A stretch of DNA of 64,000 nt from Artemia franciscana (Eukaryota; Arthropoda; Branchiopoda; Anostraca; Artemiidae), in the NCBI RefSeq assembly GCF_032884065.1, contig NC_088881.1:6907047-6971046 (forward strand). The letters are read 5' to 3'. Every line of letters starts with the position of its first letter. The stretch's first letter is position 1. Of the stretch, positions 10,200 through 21,859 are shown piece after piece. The notes under the pieces are model-generated. The model did no database searches. It was not told where the DNA came from and was given only the letters and a program-made list of their open reading frames with translations. The position numbers and the translations under genes are program-made.

Positions 10200-11560
10200 T
10201 ATCTACAAAAACTAGCCTAAAGACAAATTCTGCGAAATTAGTGGTTGGTATTGTTTGGAATTTGTCTTGGATAGTACATTATAAGACAGAAGTGAAGCAG
10301 GGATGTGCCAGGTCACCTAAATTAATGAGTATTTATTTACATAGTTTGTAAAAGTTTCTGGAAGAGAAGGGAGCCCGAGTTTTGACGCGGGATATGTCAA
10401 GAATGGGCATGCTCCTTGTGGCAGAAAAGGAGTTATAGATTCAGGTTCACGTCTTAGTTGCAGATACGCGTCAGAAGTTGAATAGAAGCCAATGAGTTTA
10501 CTACAGGAATATTTATTAAGAAAGAAGCTTGAGTTGAATCTTGAGTAACCCTAGTGCTACTAGTCCTAATCCTTGAGTTGTCCTACTGCTTAAGAAGAAG
10601 TGCCAATTAAGTGAGAAAGATAAAATTATTTTGAGAGGTGGAAAAGTTCAAATTCGGTAAGAACTAAAAAATCTAGAGTGACCTGTAAAGTAAAGGGTAA
10701 AACATTTTGTTTTACATTAGTATCTAGGTAGGGAATATAGGAGATATAGGGATACAGAATAATATTCTTAGGAATAAGGTAGTATCTGTGATGCATCATG
10801 CATTGAAGTTTTGGAATATCAGAAAAGTGACAAATTAGAAATAATATAGCTAGGATATTATAAGAAATGGCTAAGAATAAATGAAAACATAAATTGTTCA
10901 GTAGTTAGAGAAGACTTATGAATTTTTTCGCTAAGAATTTGTAGGTTAGTGAATAAGATTTGATTCTGAGAATTTATTGTGAAGATCTTTTGAGTGCAGC
11001 TACTTTAATCAGCTTATTTAGAACCTCTTAGAGTGGAGTCTCTTAGTTCATGGCCGTTTCAGGTAAGGAACAGTCTACAAGATCGTAGAGGGTAGAAGCG
11101 TGGAACAATGGATTAGATATAGATAATGGGGTGGCAAAGATGACTTAAAATGTTCTATGAGATCAGGAGGTATAGGTTTGGCAGCATTGAAGATGCTTTT
11201 CGGATTCCCTGCACCTCTATGCAGTGGTAAGCGAGACAGGAGGTGAATGGTATTTCTTTGAAGGTGAATTTAAGAAAGGAGGGGGTTAATGTATATAATT
11301 GAATTGAAGGTGAGTAATTTACCACTTGCGACAAGAAGGAAATATTCTAGGGAGGAGGCAAGGACAGGATGATTCTTACTTTTGTCCTCTGTGTGAAGGG
11401 TCTGGGTCATATGATATGTGAGTGTAAAGAATTGAGTGAGTTGCGAAAGGAAGTGCATGGAGAGTGTAGTTCTGATGAATGATGGCTGGTGAGTTGAGTG
11501 ATTAATGAATGTTTTGTAAGCTCTGAAAGGTTAAGACGATATTTCAGGCTAGCAATGGAG
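10200..11560 (+). pseudogene. Second non-LTR RT relic with zinc-binding tail
   Basis: The plus strand reads 'KTEVKQGCARSP' (near 10279), a typical RT block before the active site. About 1.1 kb further, at 11380-11460, it reads 'CPLCEGSGS' and then 'CECKELSELRKEV.GEC', the C-x2-C plus H/C-rich tail found after the RT of several non-LTR clades. The central region has lost its frame and I cannot place the YxDD box. It starts within 30 bp of the end of the RTE-like copy, so the two are adjacent or nested. A related tail is at 29500-29700. Confidence 0.5.
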
Positions 11561-12780
11561 CGCATAAATATTTGTTCATGGTTTTGCAGTTTCTTTGTTT
11601 ATGCAGTATTATTTAATTAAAATCGAAGTTTTCATTTCCGTGTTTCTATGGTCTCAAGGCTTTTAGGGTAATAAGATCTATTATTAGAAGTGTTGTCATA
11701 GGGAGATACATATCAGTTTATTTGAGCTAATTTTGTAGATACATGTTGCAAAAACTGCGAACAATTAGTTCGTTTTCAGTTTCAACTTTGCTTTCTGTAT
11801 TCATAAAAAATAACATATTTTTCTTTAAATTAAATTTTGTTCGTTTTTAGTTTTATTAAATATACGCAATAAACCAGTATAAGCAGTTGGTTTTGCAATA
11901 AAAAAAGGGTGATAATTGGGGAAGAGGGCTGGGGAGCAATTGTTCCTGTAGATTTTTTTTTATTTTTTCCCTTGAACAAAACGATCTTTAGCGAACTTAG
12001 GTAATGAAATTAAAAAAGTGAACATGAATTTTAAGTTAGGGCATTAGATTTTTTTTTTCTGGGAACATTTTTTCAGACTTTTCAGTCATTGTTTGGAGGA
12101 AAAGGATTATTATATCTTGACAGACCATCAAATAGTGTTTATTTCGTGGCTATCTCTTTATGGACCTTGAGAAACCCTCCCTCCGCTCCTCCTCTGTATT
12201 AGTTGCTTGTACACATATATTAATATTAGAATACATGGAATTCACAAGACTGGAAAGTATATGAAAAACACGGAACTTATCAAGTTCACTAAAGGTCAGT
12301 GCCCTTTGGAGGGGGAAGTGGTGGAAGTAGATACTTCAAAAAATCAATGGGGGGGCTGATGAATAATGCGTTGAGGCCGCACAAGCTGACAAGACAGGAA
12401 AAACCAAAAAGAGTACAAGATTTTGTCGGTGGGGATTTAGAAGAGGGGTGGATTTTACATAAAACTTTCAAATAGTTTTTATTTGATTGACTATTTCAGA
12501 ATTTTCAATTAATGGCATTAAGACCCAGTTTGGTCAAAATTGTCGTTTTGGGACAGGAAATGGTGAGCTGTAAACCTCCATTTAACGGTTTTGGACCATT
12601 CTGAATCGATCGGTTCCGAACCATTCTGAATTTTTGATGTTTTGTTGCACAGACTGGCCAAAAACGGCACTTAACTGTGGGGCTATAACTCTTATTACTT
12701 AAAATGGACACTAGATATTATGGTTTTTGTTCAAACTAACCCTCTCCCGACATTTTAGGATCTTTGAGTCTTTACGGTCG
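11560..12780. other. COASY intron, no gene seen
   Basis: AT-rich sequence with no persistent open frame. A mild internal word repeat is present ('gaccattctgaa' and 'gaaccattctgaat' at about 12590-12630). Confidence 0.45.
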
Positions 12781-13045
12781 CCTCTAAAAAAAAAAAAGAT
12801 AGATAAACATATGTCCGTGAACTTGCTTCTGGCAAAAAATACAAAATTTCACGTTTTTGTATATAGGAGCTTGAAACTTTACAGAAGGGTTCTCTGATAT
12901 TTTGTATCTGATGGCGTGATTTTCATTAAGATCAGTTGATGTTTTGGGAATATTTCACCCTTTTTTGACAATGAAGCTTGTAACTTTTGATGGGTAACAT
13001 TTAACTTGATGAATTTTATATATTTGGCATAAGTATCAAAATTAG
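12780..13045 (-). repeat. Diverged fragment of the FB-A repeat
   Basis: The run from 'aaacatatgtccgtgaacttgcttctggcaaaaaatac' through 'ttctctgatattttgtatctgatggcgtgatttt' to 'cttgtaacttttgatggg' matches, in reverse, the segment of FB-A with 'gccagaagacaaatcacgggtgcgtg' and 'cagcgtatcagagaaccct'. It is more diverged than the copies at 30-35 kb. Confidence 0.7.
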
Positions 13046-13499
13046 TTTTTTTTTAAATGTATATATTGTTATTAAGACTGTTTTTTAGAGTTTTGCTTTT
13101 TATTGAGCTGCATCGCCCTTTACTTAAAGTTTGTTGCCCCAAACTGTTTGATATCCTCTCAAGGTCTCGTTTGCTTTATCTTTACTAGGTTACAGCTACT
13201 GTTGCAGCAATGATAATATGGAACAAAATTATTCTTCTCTTTTTTTCAGGAATGATAATGTCACATTGATGTGTGTAAGGAGGACACGTGCTATGCCCCT
13301 CCCCCGTGAAATACCACGCGTTTTTCTATAATTACTTAGATTTTTCATGTAATTCTCCTGTTTTGTTTTTTATTTCTTATTCTGCCATGTTCCACCGTTA
13401 ATATTTTTCTTGCCAATACCAATTATGATTCTTTGAAAACTCTTGAATTTAAAAATCTAATTAGTTTTTCATCATCGAGGTGTCTGTGTAGTAATTTCA

Positions 13500-15380
13500 A
13501 AGTTTGTTCTCTGTAGAACTTTGGCCTCCAAATTTGATAGTTTAAAGGGGGTAATTCTGGAAAAAAAATGAGGTATTTTTAACTTACGAACGGGTGATCG
13601 GATCTCAATGAAATTTGATATTTAGAAGGACCTCGTAACTCAGATCTCTTATTTTAAATCTCAACCGGATCCAGCGTAAATGGGGGGGGGGCAGTTGGGG
13701 GAGGGGGAACCGGAAATCTTAGAAAATACTTAAAGCGGTGAGATCAGGATGAAACTGGATGGGAAGAATAAAAACCTGTATAAGATACATGACTGACATA
13801 ACCGGACCGGATCTGCCATCTTTTGGGTTGTTGGGGGGGGGGGTAATTATGAAAAACTAAACAAAATGAGGTATTTTTAACTTACGAACGGGTGATCGAA
13901 TCTCAATGAAATTTGATATTTAGAAGGATATCGTGTCTCAGAGCTCTTATTTGAAATCCCGACCAGATCTGGTGACAGTGGGGGGGGGAGCTTAAAACTT
14001 GGAAAACACTTAGAGTGGAGGGATCGGGATGAAACTTGTTGGGAAAAATAAGCACAAGTCCTAGATACATGATTGACATAACCGGAACGGATCTGCTCTC
14101 TTTGGGGTAGTTGGGGGGGGGGTTGATTCTGAAAAATTAGAAAAAATGAGGTATTTTTAACTTGCGAATGGGTGATCGGATCTCAATGAAATTTGATATT
14201 TAGAAGGATATCGTGTCTCAAAGTTCTTATTTTAAGTCACGACCGGATCTGGTGACATTGGGGGGAGTTTGGGGTGGGAGAACCTAAAATGATGGAAATG
14301 CTTAGATTGGAGGGATCGGGATGAAACTTGGTGGGAAAAATAAGTAGAAGTCTTAGATACATGATTTACATAATTGGAACGGATTTGCTCTATTGGGGGG
14401 GGGGGTAATTCCGAAAAATTAGAAAAAATTACGTATTTTCAACTTACGAAGGAGTTGTCGGATCTTAATGAAATTTCATATTTAGAAGGACCTCGTAACT
14501 CAGATCTTTTATTTTAAATTTCAACCGAATCCAGCGTAATTGGGGAGGGGGCAGTTGGGGGTACCGGAAATCTTTTAAAATACTTAAAGCGGTGAGATCA
14601 GGATGAAACTGGATGGGAAGAATAAAAACCTGTCTAAGATACTTGACTGACATAACCGGATCTGCTCTCTTTGGTGGAGTTGGGGGGGGGGTAATTTTGA
14701 AAATTGAGGTATTTGTAACTTACGAAAGGGTGACCAGATCTTAATGAAATTTGATATTTAGAAGGATCTTGTGCTTTAAAGCTCCAATTTTAAATTCCGA
14801 CCAGATCCTGTGACATTGGGGGGATTGGAGGGGGAAACCGGAATTCTTGGAAAACGTGAAAATTGGGGTATTTTCATCTCACGAATAGGTGATCGGATCT
14901 TAATGAACTTTGATATTTAGAAGGAATTCATGTTTCAGAGCTCTTATTTCAAATCCCGACCAGATCTTTTGACATTGGAGGGAGTTAGAGGGGGAAATCT
15001 TGGAAAACACTTTGAGTGGAGGAATCGGGATGAAGCTTGGTGGATAGAATAAGCAAATGTCCTTGATATGTGATTGACGGAACCGTACTGGATTCGCTCT
15101 CTTTGGGAGAATTGGGGGGAGGGGTTCAGTGACTTGGTGAGTTTGGTGCTTTTGGACGTGCTAGGACGATGAATATTGGTAGGCGTGTCAGGGAGCTGCA
15201 CAAATTGACTTGATAAAGTCGTTATCCCAGATTCGACCATCTGGGGGGCTAAAGGGAGAGGAAAAATTGGAAAAAATTAGGTATTTATAACATACGAGTG
15301 GGTGATCGGATCTTAATGAATTTTGATATTTAAAAGGACATCGTGACTCAGAGCTCTTATTTTAAATCCTGACCGGCATT
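13500..15380. repeat. Satellite array, monomer about 285 bp, about seven units
   Basis: A block beginning 'gaggtatttttaacttacgaacgggtgatcggatctcaatg' recurs with starts near 13570, 13868, 14148, 14430, 14706, 14866 and 15278. Most spacings are 276-298. Spacings of 160 and then 412 sum to two monomers, reflecting a shortened unit and a following unit with about 125 bp of extra sequence (15124-15250). Each monomer has one or two G-runs of 7-10 (for example 13681-13710 and 13835-13843). The short open frames seen inside are not conserved between monomers, so it is non-coding. Confidence 0.9.
15124..15250. other. Extra segment inside one satellite monomer
   Basis: The sequence from 'ttcagtgacttggtgagtttggtgc' to 'gaccatctggggggctaaagg' has no counterpart in the other monomers. 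It accounts for the long spacing of the last unit. No terminal repeats are evident. Confidence 0.6.
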
Positions 15381-15839
15381 AAGCCTCTTATTTTCCTTTT
15401 AATTCAATCTGTTGGTTCATAGAATTTTGTTAGAGCTCATACCATATGATCACTTGGCTCTTAGCTCTTCATGCCTCGTCACAAGTGCCATATGAGCTCT
15501 TAGCTCTTGTTTTTTATCTCTTTTTTTTTAGATTCGCCGTAAAAGTTGTGCAAGGATAACTGTTATAACTTTATGTTATATTATCGACAAAATCACAAGG
15601 CCTATAATACCAGTTAAAATAAAATAGCAAAGAAAAAATTGTGAATGTTGGAAATTTTCATTATCAAATTCAGCATAAAAAAGTTGCACTGTGCTAGAGT
15701 CTTACTGATGAACGAATGAAAAAAAAATGTAAAATAGAAAAACAAATGACAAAACCACCGAAGATGTTTTTCAGTCTGTGACTGTAAAACAGAATGAAGT
15801 ATATATTTTGTCCGTTCCTTCTTATCTAGCAAATTTGTT

Positions 15840-16990
15840 TTCTTACAATGTGTCTTTTAAACTGCTTCACCTTCGCCCATGGCTTCTCATCTAAGAAATT
15901 TTTTCTTACTGAATGTTTTTTTCAAATTGCTTCACTTTCGCCCATTGCTTCTCATCTAACAAATTTGTTTTCTTACAATTTGTTTTTCAAATTGCTTCAC
16001 CTTCGCCTATTGCTTCACCTTCGCCTATTGCTTCTCACCTAACAAATTTGTTTTCTTACAATTTGCTTCTCATCAAACAAATTTATTTTCTTACAGTTTG
16101 TTTTTCAAATTGCTTCACCTTCGCTCATGGCTTCTCATCTAAGAAATTTTTTACAATATGTTCTTCACATTGCTTCACCTTGCATTGCTTCTCATCTAAC
16201 AGATTTGTTTTCTAAAAGTTGTTTTTTAAATTGCTTCACCTTCGCCGATGGATTCTCATCTAAGAAATCTTTTCTTACAATTGGTTTTTCAAATTGCTTC
16301 ACCTTAGCCCATGGCTTCTCATCTAACAAATTTATTTTCTTACAACTTTTTTCAAATCGCTTCACCTTTGTCCATTGCTGCTCATCTAACAAATGTGCTT
16401 TCTTACAATTTGTTTTTCAAATTGCTTCACCTTCGCTCAATGCTTCTCATGTAACAAATTTATTTTCCTACAACTTTTTTCAAATCGCTTCACCTTTGTT
16501 CATTGCTGCTCATCTAACAAATGTGCTTTCTTACAATTTGTTTTTCAAATTGCTTCACCTTCACCAATTGCTTCTCATCTAACAAATTTGTTTTCTTTCA
16601 ATTTGCTTTTCAAATTGCTTCATCATCGCCCATTGCTTCTCATCTAACAAATTTGTTTTCTTTAAAGTTTGTTTTTCAAAATACTTCATCTTTGCCAATT
16701 GCTTCTCATCGAACAAATTTGTTTTCTTACAATTTTTTTTTCAAATTACTTCACCTTCGCCCATTGCTTCTCACCTAACAAACTTGTTTTTTTTTTACAA
16801 TTTAAATGTCCAGTTGCTTTATATTCACCTATTGCTTCTCATCAAGCAAATTTATGTTCTTACAATTTTTTTAAACTGCTTCACCTTTGCCCATTGCTTC
16901 TCATCTAAAAACTTTGTTTTCTGTCAATTTGTTTTTCAAATTGCTTCAGCTTCGCCCATTGCTTCTCATCTTATAAATTTGTTTTACATT
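15840..16990. repeat. Minisatellite, unit about 65 bp, roughly 17-18 copies
   Basis: The unit is 'cttctcatctaacaaatttg' followed by 'ttttcttacaatttgttttt', 'caaattgcttcacc' and 'ttcgcccattg'. The word TGCTTCAC recurs at 15863, 15928, 15993, 16111, 16171, 16232 and 16295 and continues to about 16945, usually 60-65 apart. Most steps are not multiples of three, so the repeat peptides seen in all frames shift frame between units and are not a protein. It lies in the COASY intron about 0.6 kb before the terminal exon. Confidence 0.92.
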
Positions 16991-17616
16991 TTTTTTTTCA
17001 AGCGCGAAGGTCCTTGTCAAAATATCCGTTTTGCTTCCTTTTTCCGAAACACTGGCTGAATATCATCCCCGTTTATTTTGTTCTATTCTTTCCTCGTATT
17101 TTTTTCTGTTTTTCATTAGTTATGTATGGCCCAGTGTGCTCATAAAACCTATTTAAATATCAGAGTTTCAATTTCAAGCCACAACGAAGCTTATTTTCAT
17201 GTCAAGCAAAATTCCACCAACAAGCGAGATATTTTTCTGCTTCATTGGCCATTGTTGGGTGCGTGGAACTTGGGTGTGCTACCAGGAGAATGCAAAAGCA
17301 AAAGTTATGAAGGCTGAATAAAAATTAATTAAGAAGCTGATAATACTTGTCCATCGCAAATTTCGAGTTTGTGCCAGAAAATATCCCAAGCCACTTCACC
17401 TATTCAGTTTCAAATTCTACATTTTCAGTGTTGTCTTATAGGATTTAGATTAGCAGCCTATGTGAACCATCTTGGTTCTTAATATACCTGGTCTGCTCCA
17501 TCAGTGTTTGCAGCAAATTGCTTGATACATCCATATAACCTTAAAACTATAAGCATAATTAAAGTTTTAGGAGCTGAAAATTATGTATATCAGTGTAATT
17601 ACGAGAATTTTCTTAG

Positions 17617-17817
17617 GTGGTAAAGCGATTGATGGATAGAAACGGACTAGACCCAGATGCTGCTTGGAAAAGAGTTAAAGTGCAGTTTTCAAACCAAGAA
17701 AGATTAAAGGTTGCAGATATTGTCTTTTCAACCTTATGGGAGCCAGAATTCACACAGAAGCAAGTTATGAAAGCCTGGGATGAAGTTGAAAAGGTTTTGA
17801 AAAGTTCTAGTCTCTGA
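17617..17817 (+). CDS. COASY: COASY terminal exon (lid and C-terminus)
   Basis: The acceptor TTCTTAG is at 17610-17616. The exon opens V-V-K-R-L-M-D-R-N-G in phase 0, directly continuing '...IIPPEE' of the previous exon, and ends in TGA (17815-17817) after 66 codons. The segment 'RLMDRNGLDPDAAWKRVKVQ' is the lid of dephospho-CoA kinase: conserved R, then acidic/alanine-rich helix, then R and Q. 'VFSTLWEPEFTQKQVMKAW' matches the 'STLWEP..TQ.QVEKAW' C-terminus specific to animal COASY, as opposed to the single-domain kinase DCAKD. The frame is intact, so the gene looks functional despite the repeat-filled intron. Confidence 0.95.
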   Translation: MVKRLMDRNGLDPDAAWKRVKVQFSNQERLKVADIVFSTLWEPEFTQKQVMKAWDEVEKVLKSSSL

Positions 17818-17957
17818 AAATGGTTCCAGTGGAAAGTAATATCTTAGATAGTTCTGTGTTGATCGTAAAAGGATTTTGTAACAATTATTCTGTAAGCTGT
17901 AGGGGTGTTAGAGACGACATTTTGGGAGTGCCGTGTCCTTCGAGATTTTTTTACATT

Positions 17958-17963
17958 AATAAA
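17958..17963 (+). promoter_or_regulatory. Candidate COASY polyadenylation signal AATAAA
   Basis: A canonical AATAAA lies about 140 bases after the COASY stop codon. It is the first one downstream. Confidence 0.5.
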
Positions 17964-17969
17964 ATATCA

Positions 17970-19180
17970 GCCGAAATTTTAACTTGTGCATGGAACCTAC
18001 GCGGGTCTGAATGTCTCAAATCAATCAGAATTCGATGATTTTTTGAAAATATACTGGATTATTGGTCACAGAATTCAAAGGGGTTTTCTGTGGAATTTTA
18101 TGATTCGAGAAAATCCAAGACGGGAAAAAAATGAGGTAATTCATAGATAGTGAAAAAGAAAAATTCAGTCCAAACCGCTGCTCAGCCATCTTCAGCGCAA
18201 AGAGAATAAAAAATGTAGAGGAGGACATACCGAACAGTACAAAATAGACATGTCTGAAAACAAAGTAAAAGAATGCAGCAACATTCTTAAGTAAACAGCA
18301 AAATAACTCTTTAAAACTAAACCCCTTGGTTATCTAACTGTATTGCATTGTCATGGTTAGTTGTTGCCATGTCAAAACTTATTAAGAAGATTTTTTCGAA
18401 AGAAATTGTGGCAAAATCTGGGAAAATTCTATTAAAATTGATTAATTATATTGGAATATACTATATCTATTAAATTCTATAGGAATTGGTCCCACTCCAC
18501 CACTTAAGAAAGCTATCGAAACGCCCTGTCTGCAGTAGCTCGAGAAAGACTGATTTTCGGTCACGGAACAATTGGACAATGATGTATGTTCTATCAGATC
18601 TAAAGTATACCTGAAGCCACCATTTTCCTGATTTTCTTTATGACTGGTTATAAGTTCAATTAACCTTTAATTGCCTGCTTTGGGGGAGGGGGTAGGTTCC
18701 TCATTTGTTGGAACAGAGAATTTGATAACTTTGGGTGTCAGAGAAGATTAAACCGATTAGGTATGTAAACCGTGCGTAACTTCATGCCCCCCCCCCTCCT
18801 TCTGTCTGGCTGCTGATAAACTGAAATTGCTTCCTCTCTAAGGAGAAAATTGTTTTAACCATTATCTCCGTCCAGGAGGGAAAAGCATACCTCCGCACGG
18901 ATTTGGTAGGTGAAATAGAGAAGCAGAACTTTTTGTTTCACAATTGGGATTATGAGAGACATTTGTTTTTCAAACTTCTTTTTAAGAGGGCCGCTGAGTC
19001 CTCCCCAGGGGGTGAGGAAGCTGGACGCTCTAAAAACATAAATTGAAATGATGCCAGAATATGAGCCACTGTGGCTAGGACGCTGGTAAGTCAATCTGCA
19101 TTATTGTCAAACAGCCTCTTACAATCACGGGAGGCCACTGGGAGAAGCGGAGATATTCATAGTGAAGGTGCCAGAATCTT
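17970..19180. other. Intergenic sequence, no gene seen
   Basis: AT-rich intergenic sequence with a C-run at 18786-18795. Short open frames are present but none shows a motif or splice pattern I can support. Confidence 0.45.
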
Positions 19181-19186
19181 GGACCA

Positions 19187-19560
19187 TTGTTAGAAAAGTC
19201 CTGGAGCAGGAGAGTCAAAAGAGCCAAACTCCTTGTCGATAATGACGTAAGCATTGCTCTCAGAGCATGTATTTATCATTTAAAAAATGTGAATAGTTGG
19301 AAATTATCCTCGTATTGTTTTAGAAATTTAGCAGCTGTAATTGTGAAAAATCTTATTGGTCATGAAGATGTAGTTTTTAGTGCAGTGTCTACGCCACACG
19401 ATGAAAGACACTGCCAGAGAAGGTATTGCAACTAGCAGAATACCGTAAAGATGAAGGAGTTTCTATAATTCCATCGTGTGATGCAAATACGCACTATACT
19501 TTATAGGGAGACGTAGTAGAACAGGGAGTCCTTTTGTGGTTCTCGAATTTATGGATGGGG
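19187..19560 (+). pseudogene. Jockey-like retrotransposon endonuclease relic
   Basis: The plus strand reads 'FRNLAAVIVKNLIGHEDVVF' and then, after a short gap, 'KVLQLAEYRKDEGVSIIPSC' continuing 'DANTHYTL*GD' before a degraded tail. This is the middle of an APE-type endonuclease of Jockey/I-type elements. 'DLAAV.i' is followed by a 'fcS.Y.P.DE' position, here 'FSAVSTPHDE', and 'CDaNaHh..WG' is the aspartate/asparagine active-site block, here with the W codon turned into a stop. One frameshift and at least one stop make it dead. No RT follows; the TGTCTG repeat starts about 100 bp later. Confidence 0.7.
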
Positions 19561-19639
19561 AGATCCTCGTCCGTTGCATCCGGGACTTGACACTTATTTT
19601 TGTGAAAAGAAGAAGAAGAGAATTGTTGGAATTAATATT

Positions 19640-21240
19640 TGATCGCTTCGTTTTGTGTGTCTGTGTGTCTTTTCGTCAGCCTTTGTGTGTATCTATGTGT
19701 CTTTTTTCTGTCTGTCTATGTGTCTTTTTTTAGTCTGTTTGTGTATCTGTGTGTCTTTTTATTTCTGTCTCCTTGTCTATGTATCTTTTCCTTTTTGTTG
19801 TTGTGTCTTTGAGTTTTTTTCTGTATATCTGTGTTTCTATGTGTCTTTTTGTCAGACTGTCTATATGTCAATGTGTCCTTTTTCTGTCTGTATGTATGTC
19901 TGCGTGTCTCTTGTAAGTCGGTGTCTGTGTCAATGTGTAATTTTTCTGTCTATTTTTCTATCCACGTACCTAAGTCTCTTTTTCTGTTTGTGTCTCTTTT
20001 TAGGTTTGTGTCTGCTTTTCTTTTTGTGTGTCTGTCTGTGAATGTTTTGTCCATCTGTTTGTGTCTTTGTGGGTCTTATTGTCTGTCTATGTGTGTGTCT
20101 AGGTGTTTTTTTCAGTCTGTTTCTCTGCGTTTCTTTTTTTGTCTATTTGTCGGTTTGTGTTTGTGTCTGTGTGTCTTTTCGTATGTCTATCTGTTTGTCT
20201 ATGATCCGTTTTGTCCGTATGCCCGTCTGTCTATAGTTCTTTTGTCTGTCAGTGCGTATATGTCTTCTTTCTGTCGGTCTGTGTGCCCATGTGTTGTTTT
20301 TTATGACTCTCAGTGTAACTATTTGTCTTTTTTATTGTCTGTTTGTGTATGTATACTTTTTGTTAGTGTGTCTATGTCTGTTTTTTTCTCTCTGTGTGTC
20401 TATGTGTCTTATTGTGTTTCTGTCTATGTGTTTGTTTGAATTTTTTGTTTGTATGTCTGTGTGTCTTTTAGTCAGTCTATCTGTGTGCCTGTGTGTCTTA
20501 TCATATGTTTGGCTGTGTCTATATGTCTTTCTGTCCGTCTGTCTGTGTGTCTTCTTGTCCGTCTGTCAATGTTTCTGCCTGTCTCTGTGTGTTTCTTTAT
20601 GCTTGTGTGGCTGTGTGCCATCGCCAGTTTCTGTGTCAGTATGTATTTGCGTTTCTGCACCCCTGTGTCTGTATGTCTGTGTATCTTTTTTCTGTCTTTC
20701 TATGTGTCTTTTTCTATGTCTGTCTGTGCATCTTTTTTTGCATGTGTCTATGTGTCTTTTCTCTGTCTATGTTTGTGTCTCTATGCCGCTGGATCTGTGT
20801 ATCTGTGTGTCTTTTTGTCTGTCTATATGGTGTCTATGTCTGTTTTTTCTGTCTTCCTTTGTGTCTTTTCATGCCTCTCTCTGTGTGTTTGTGTTTTTTT
20901 TGTCTGTCTGTCTATTTGTCTGTGTGTCTGATGTGTGTGTATTTGTCTGTCTATCTGTCTTTGTGTCTGTTGGTGTGTATGTGCACTTCTGTGTCTGTTT
21001 GTGTGTCTACATGCCTTCGTCTCCGTGAACCTGTGTATTTGTGTACCTGTGTATATGTTTTTCTGTGTGTCTATGCGTCTTCATTCTGTCTGTCTGTGTT
21101 TTTTTGTGTGTCTGTCTTTGTGTCATTATTCCATCTCTGTGTATGTCTCTTTGTCTATTTGTTCGTCTGCCTATGTGCCATTTGCATGAATATGTGTCTT
21201 TTTTGCCCCTCTGTCTGTCTTTGTGTCTACGTGTTTTTGA
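19640..21240. repeat. Degenerate (TGTCTGTGTGTCTTTT) simple-repeat tract, 1.6 kb
   Basis: Long runs of TCTG, TGTG and TCTTTT words alternate, for example 'tctgtctgtctgtgtgtctttt', with steps of about 20-25. Long open frames on both strands are products of the repeat: C/V/S/L/F-rich on the plus strand, H/R/T/Q/K-rich on the minus. They lack start context, domains and consistent frame, so I do not call them genes. Pyrimidine sits on the plus strand throughout, which could allow triplex or hairpin structures. Confidence 0.9.
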
Positions 21241-21244
21241 ATAA

Positions 21245-21700
21245 TGTCTCTGAAAATTCCTTTTTTTATATCCTTGACCATTAGGAACAATCTGTTTTAA
21301 TATTAATTGACGGGTCTTTGACATTGGAAAATATCAGTTCGCTCATTCTTGACTTTGGAAAAAATCCTTTTCACCTATCTTTGACTCTAGTACAACCACT
21401 ATGAGCCCGGTAGTGGTACCTTTGATTCTGAATATTCCTGTTCTTACATCTCTGATCGTTAAAAAAGTTTTTTTTAATTTTTTTAACTTCTTAACCAAGC
21501 TAGAATAAAAATCAATGACTAATAGGGATATAAAAATTTACTGCAAATATAAAGTAGAATTATTCTTCTAAGAGCCATCAGTAAGAAGGTTTGGCTTAAA
21601 TTGCCAAACCAGAATTCTTCCAGAATGGTAATAAGGCTTTGTTCGCCAAATTTCTTTTATACAAATCTTACGTGTCATTTCTTTGAGAATGGGAAAGATT
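21245..21700. other. Intergenic sequence, no gene seen
   Basis: Starts with several 'cctttgactctngaaaatatcc'-like repeats (21250-21450: 'ccttgaccattagg', 'ctttgacattggaaaatatc', 'cttgactttggaaaaaatcc'). No coding signal. Confidence 0.4.
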
Positions 21701-21859
21701 CCTGTAGTGGCACTTGAATTTTATCGATCTTTTATTTTGCTCATCTTGATCATTCTGTAGCATACCATACCTCCTTTTCTAAGAGCCTCGTTGCATTTTT
21801 GAGATTTATTGGGTTGGTAAGGGGACCTTTCTTCTATCAGTTTCTTACTTGCCCAATGC

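Larger units (their letters stand above)
6657..17616 (+). other. Last intron of COASY, about 11 kb, packed with repeats
   Basis: GT (6657) to AG (17616), phase 0. It contains a Helitron, two retrotransposon relics, a fragment of the FB-A repeat, a satellite and a minisatellite, each listed separately. Confidence 0.85.

Noticed and set aside
15848-17059. Overlapping open frames with repeated 'SHLTNLFSYN' peptides, and a minus frame with 'LDEKPWAKVKQFEK'
   Set aside because: The repeat unit is about 65 bp and its step is usually not a multiple of three, so the frame changes each unit; it sits in an intron.
19655-21284. Open frames of 128-263 codons, rich in C, V, S, L and F, on the plus strand
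   Set aside because: They are the translation of the degenerate TGTCTG repeat; several frames are open at once and none has a domain.
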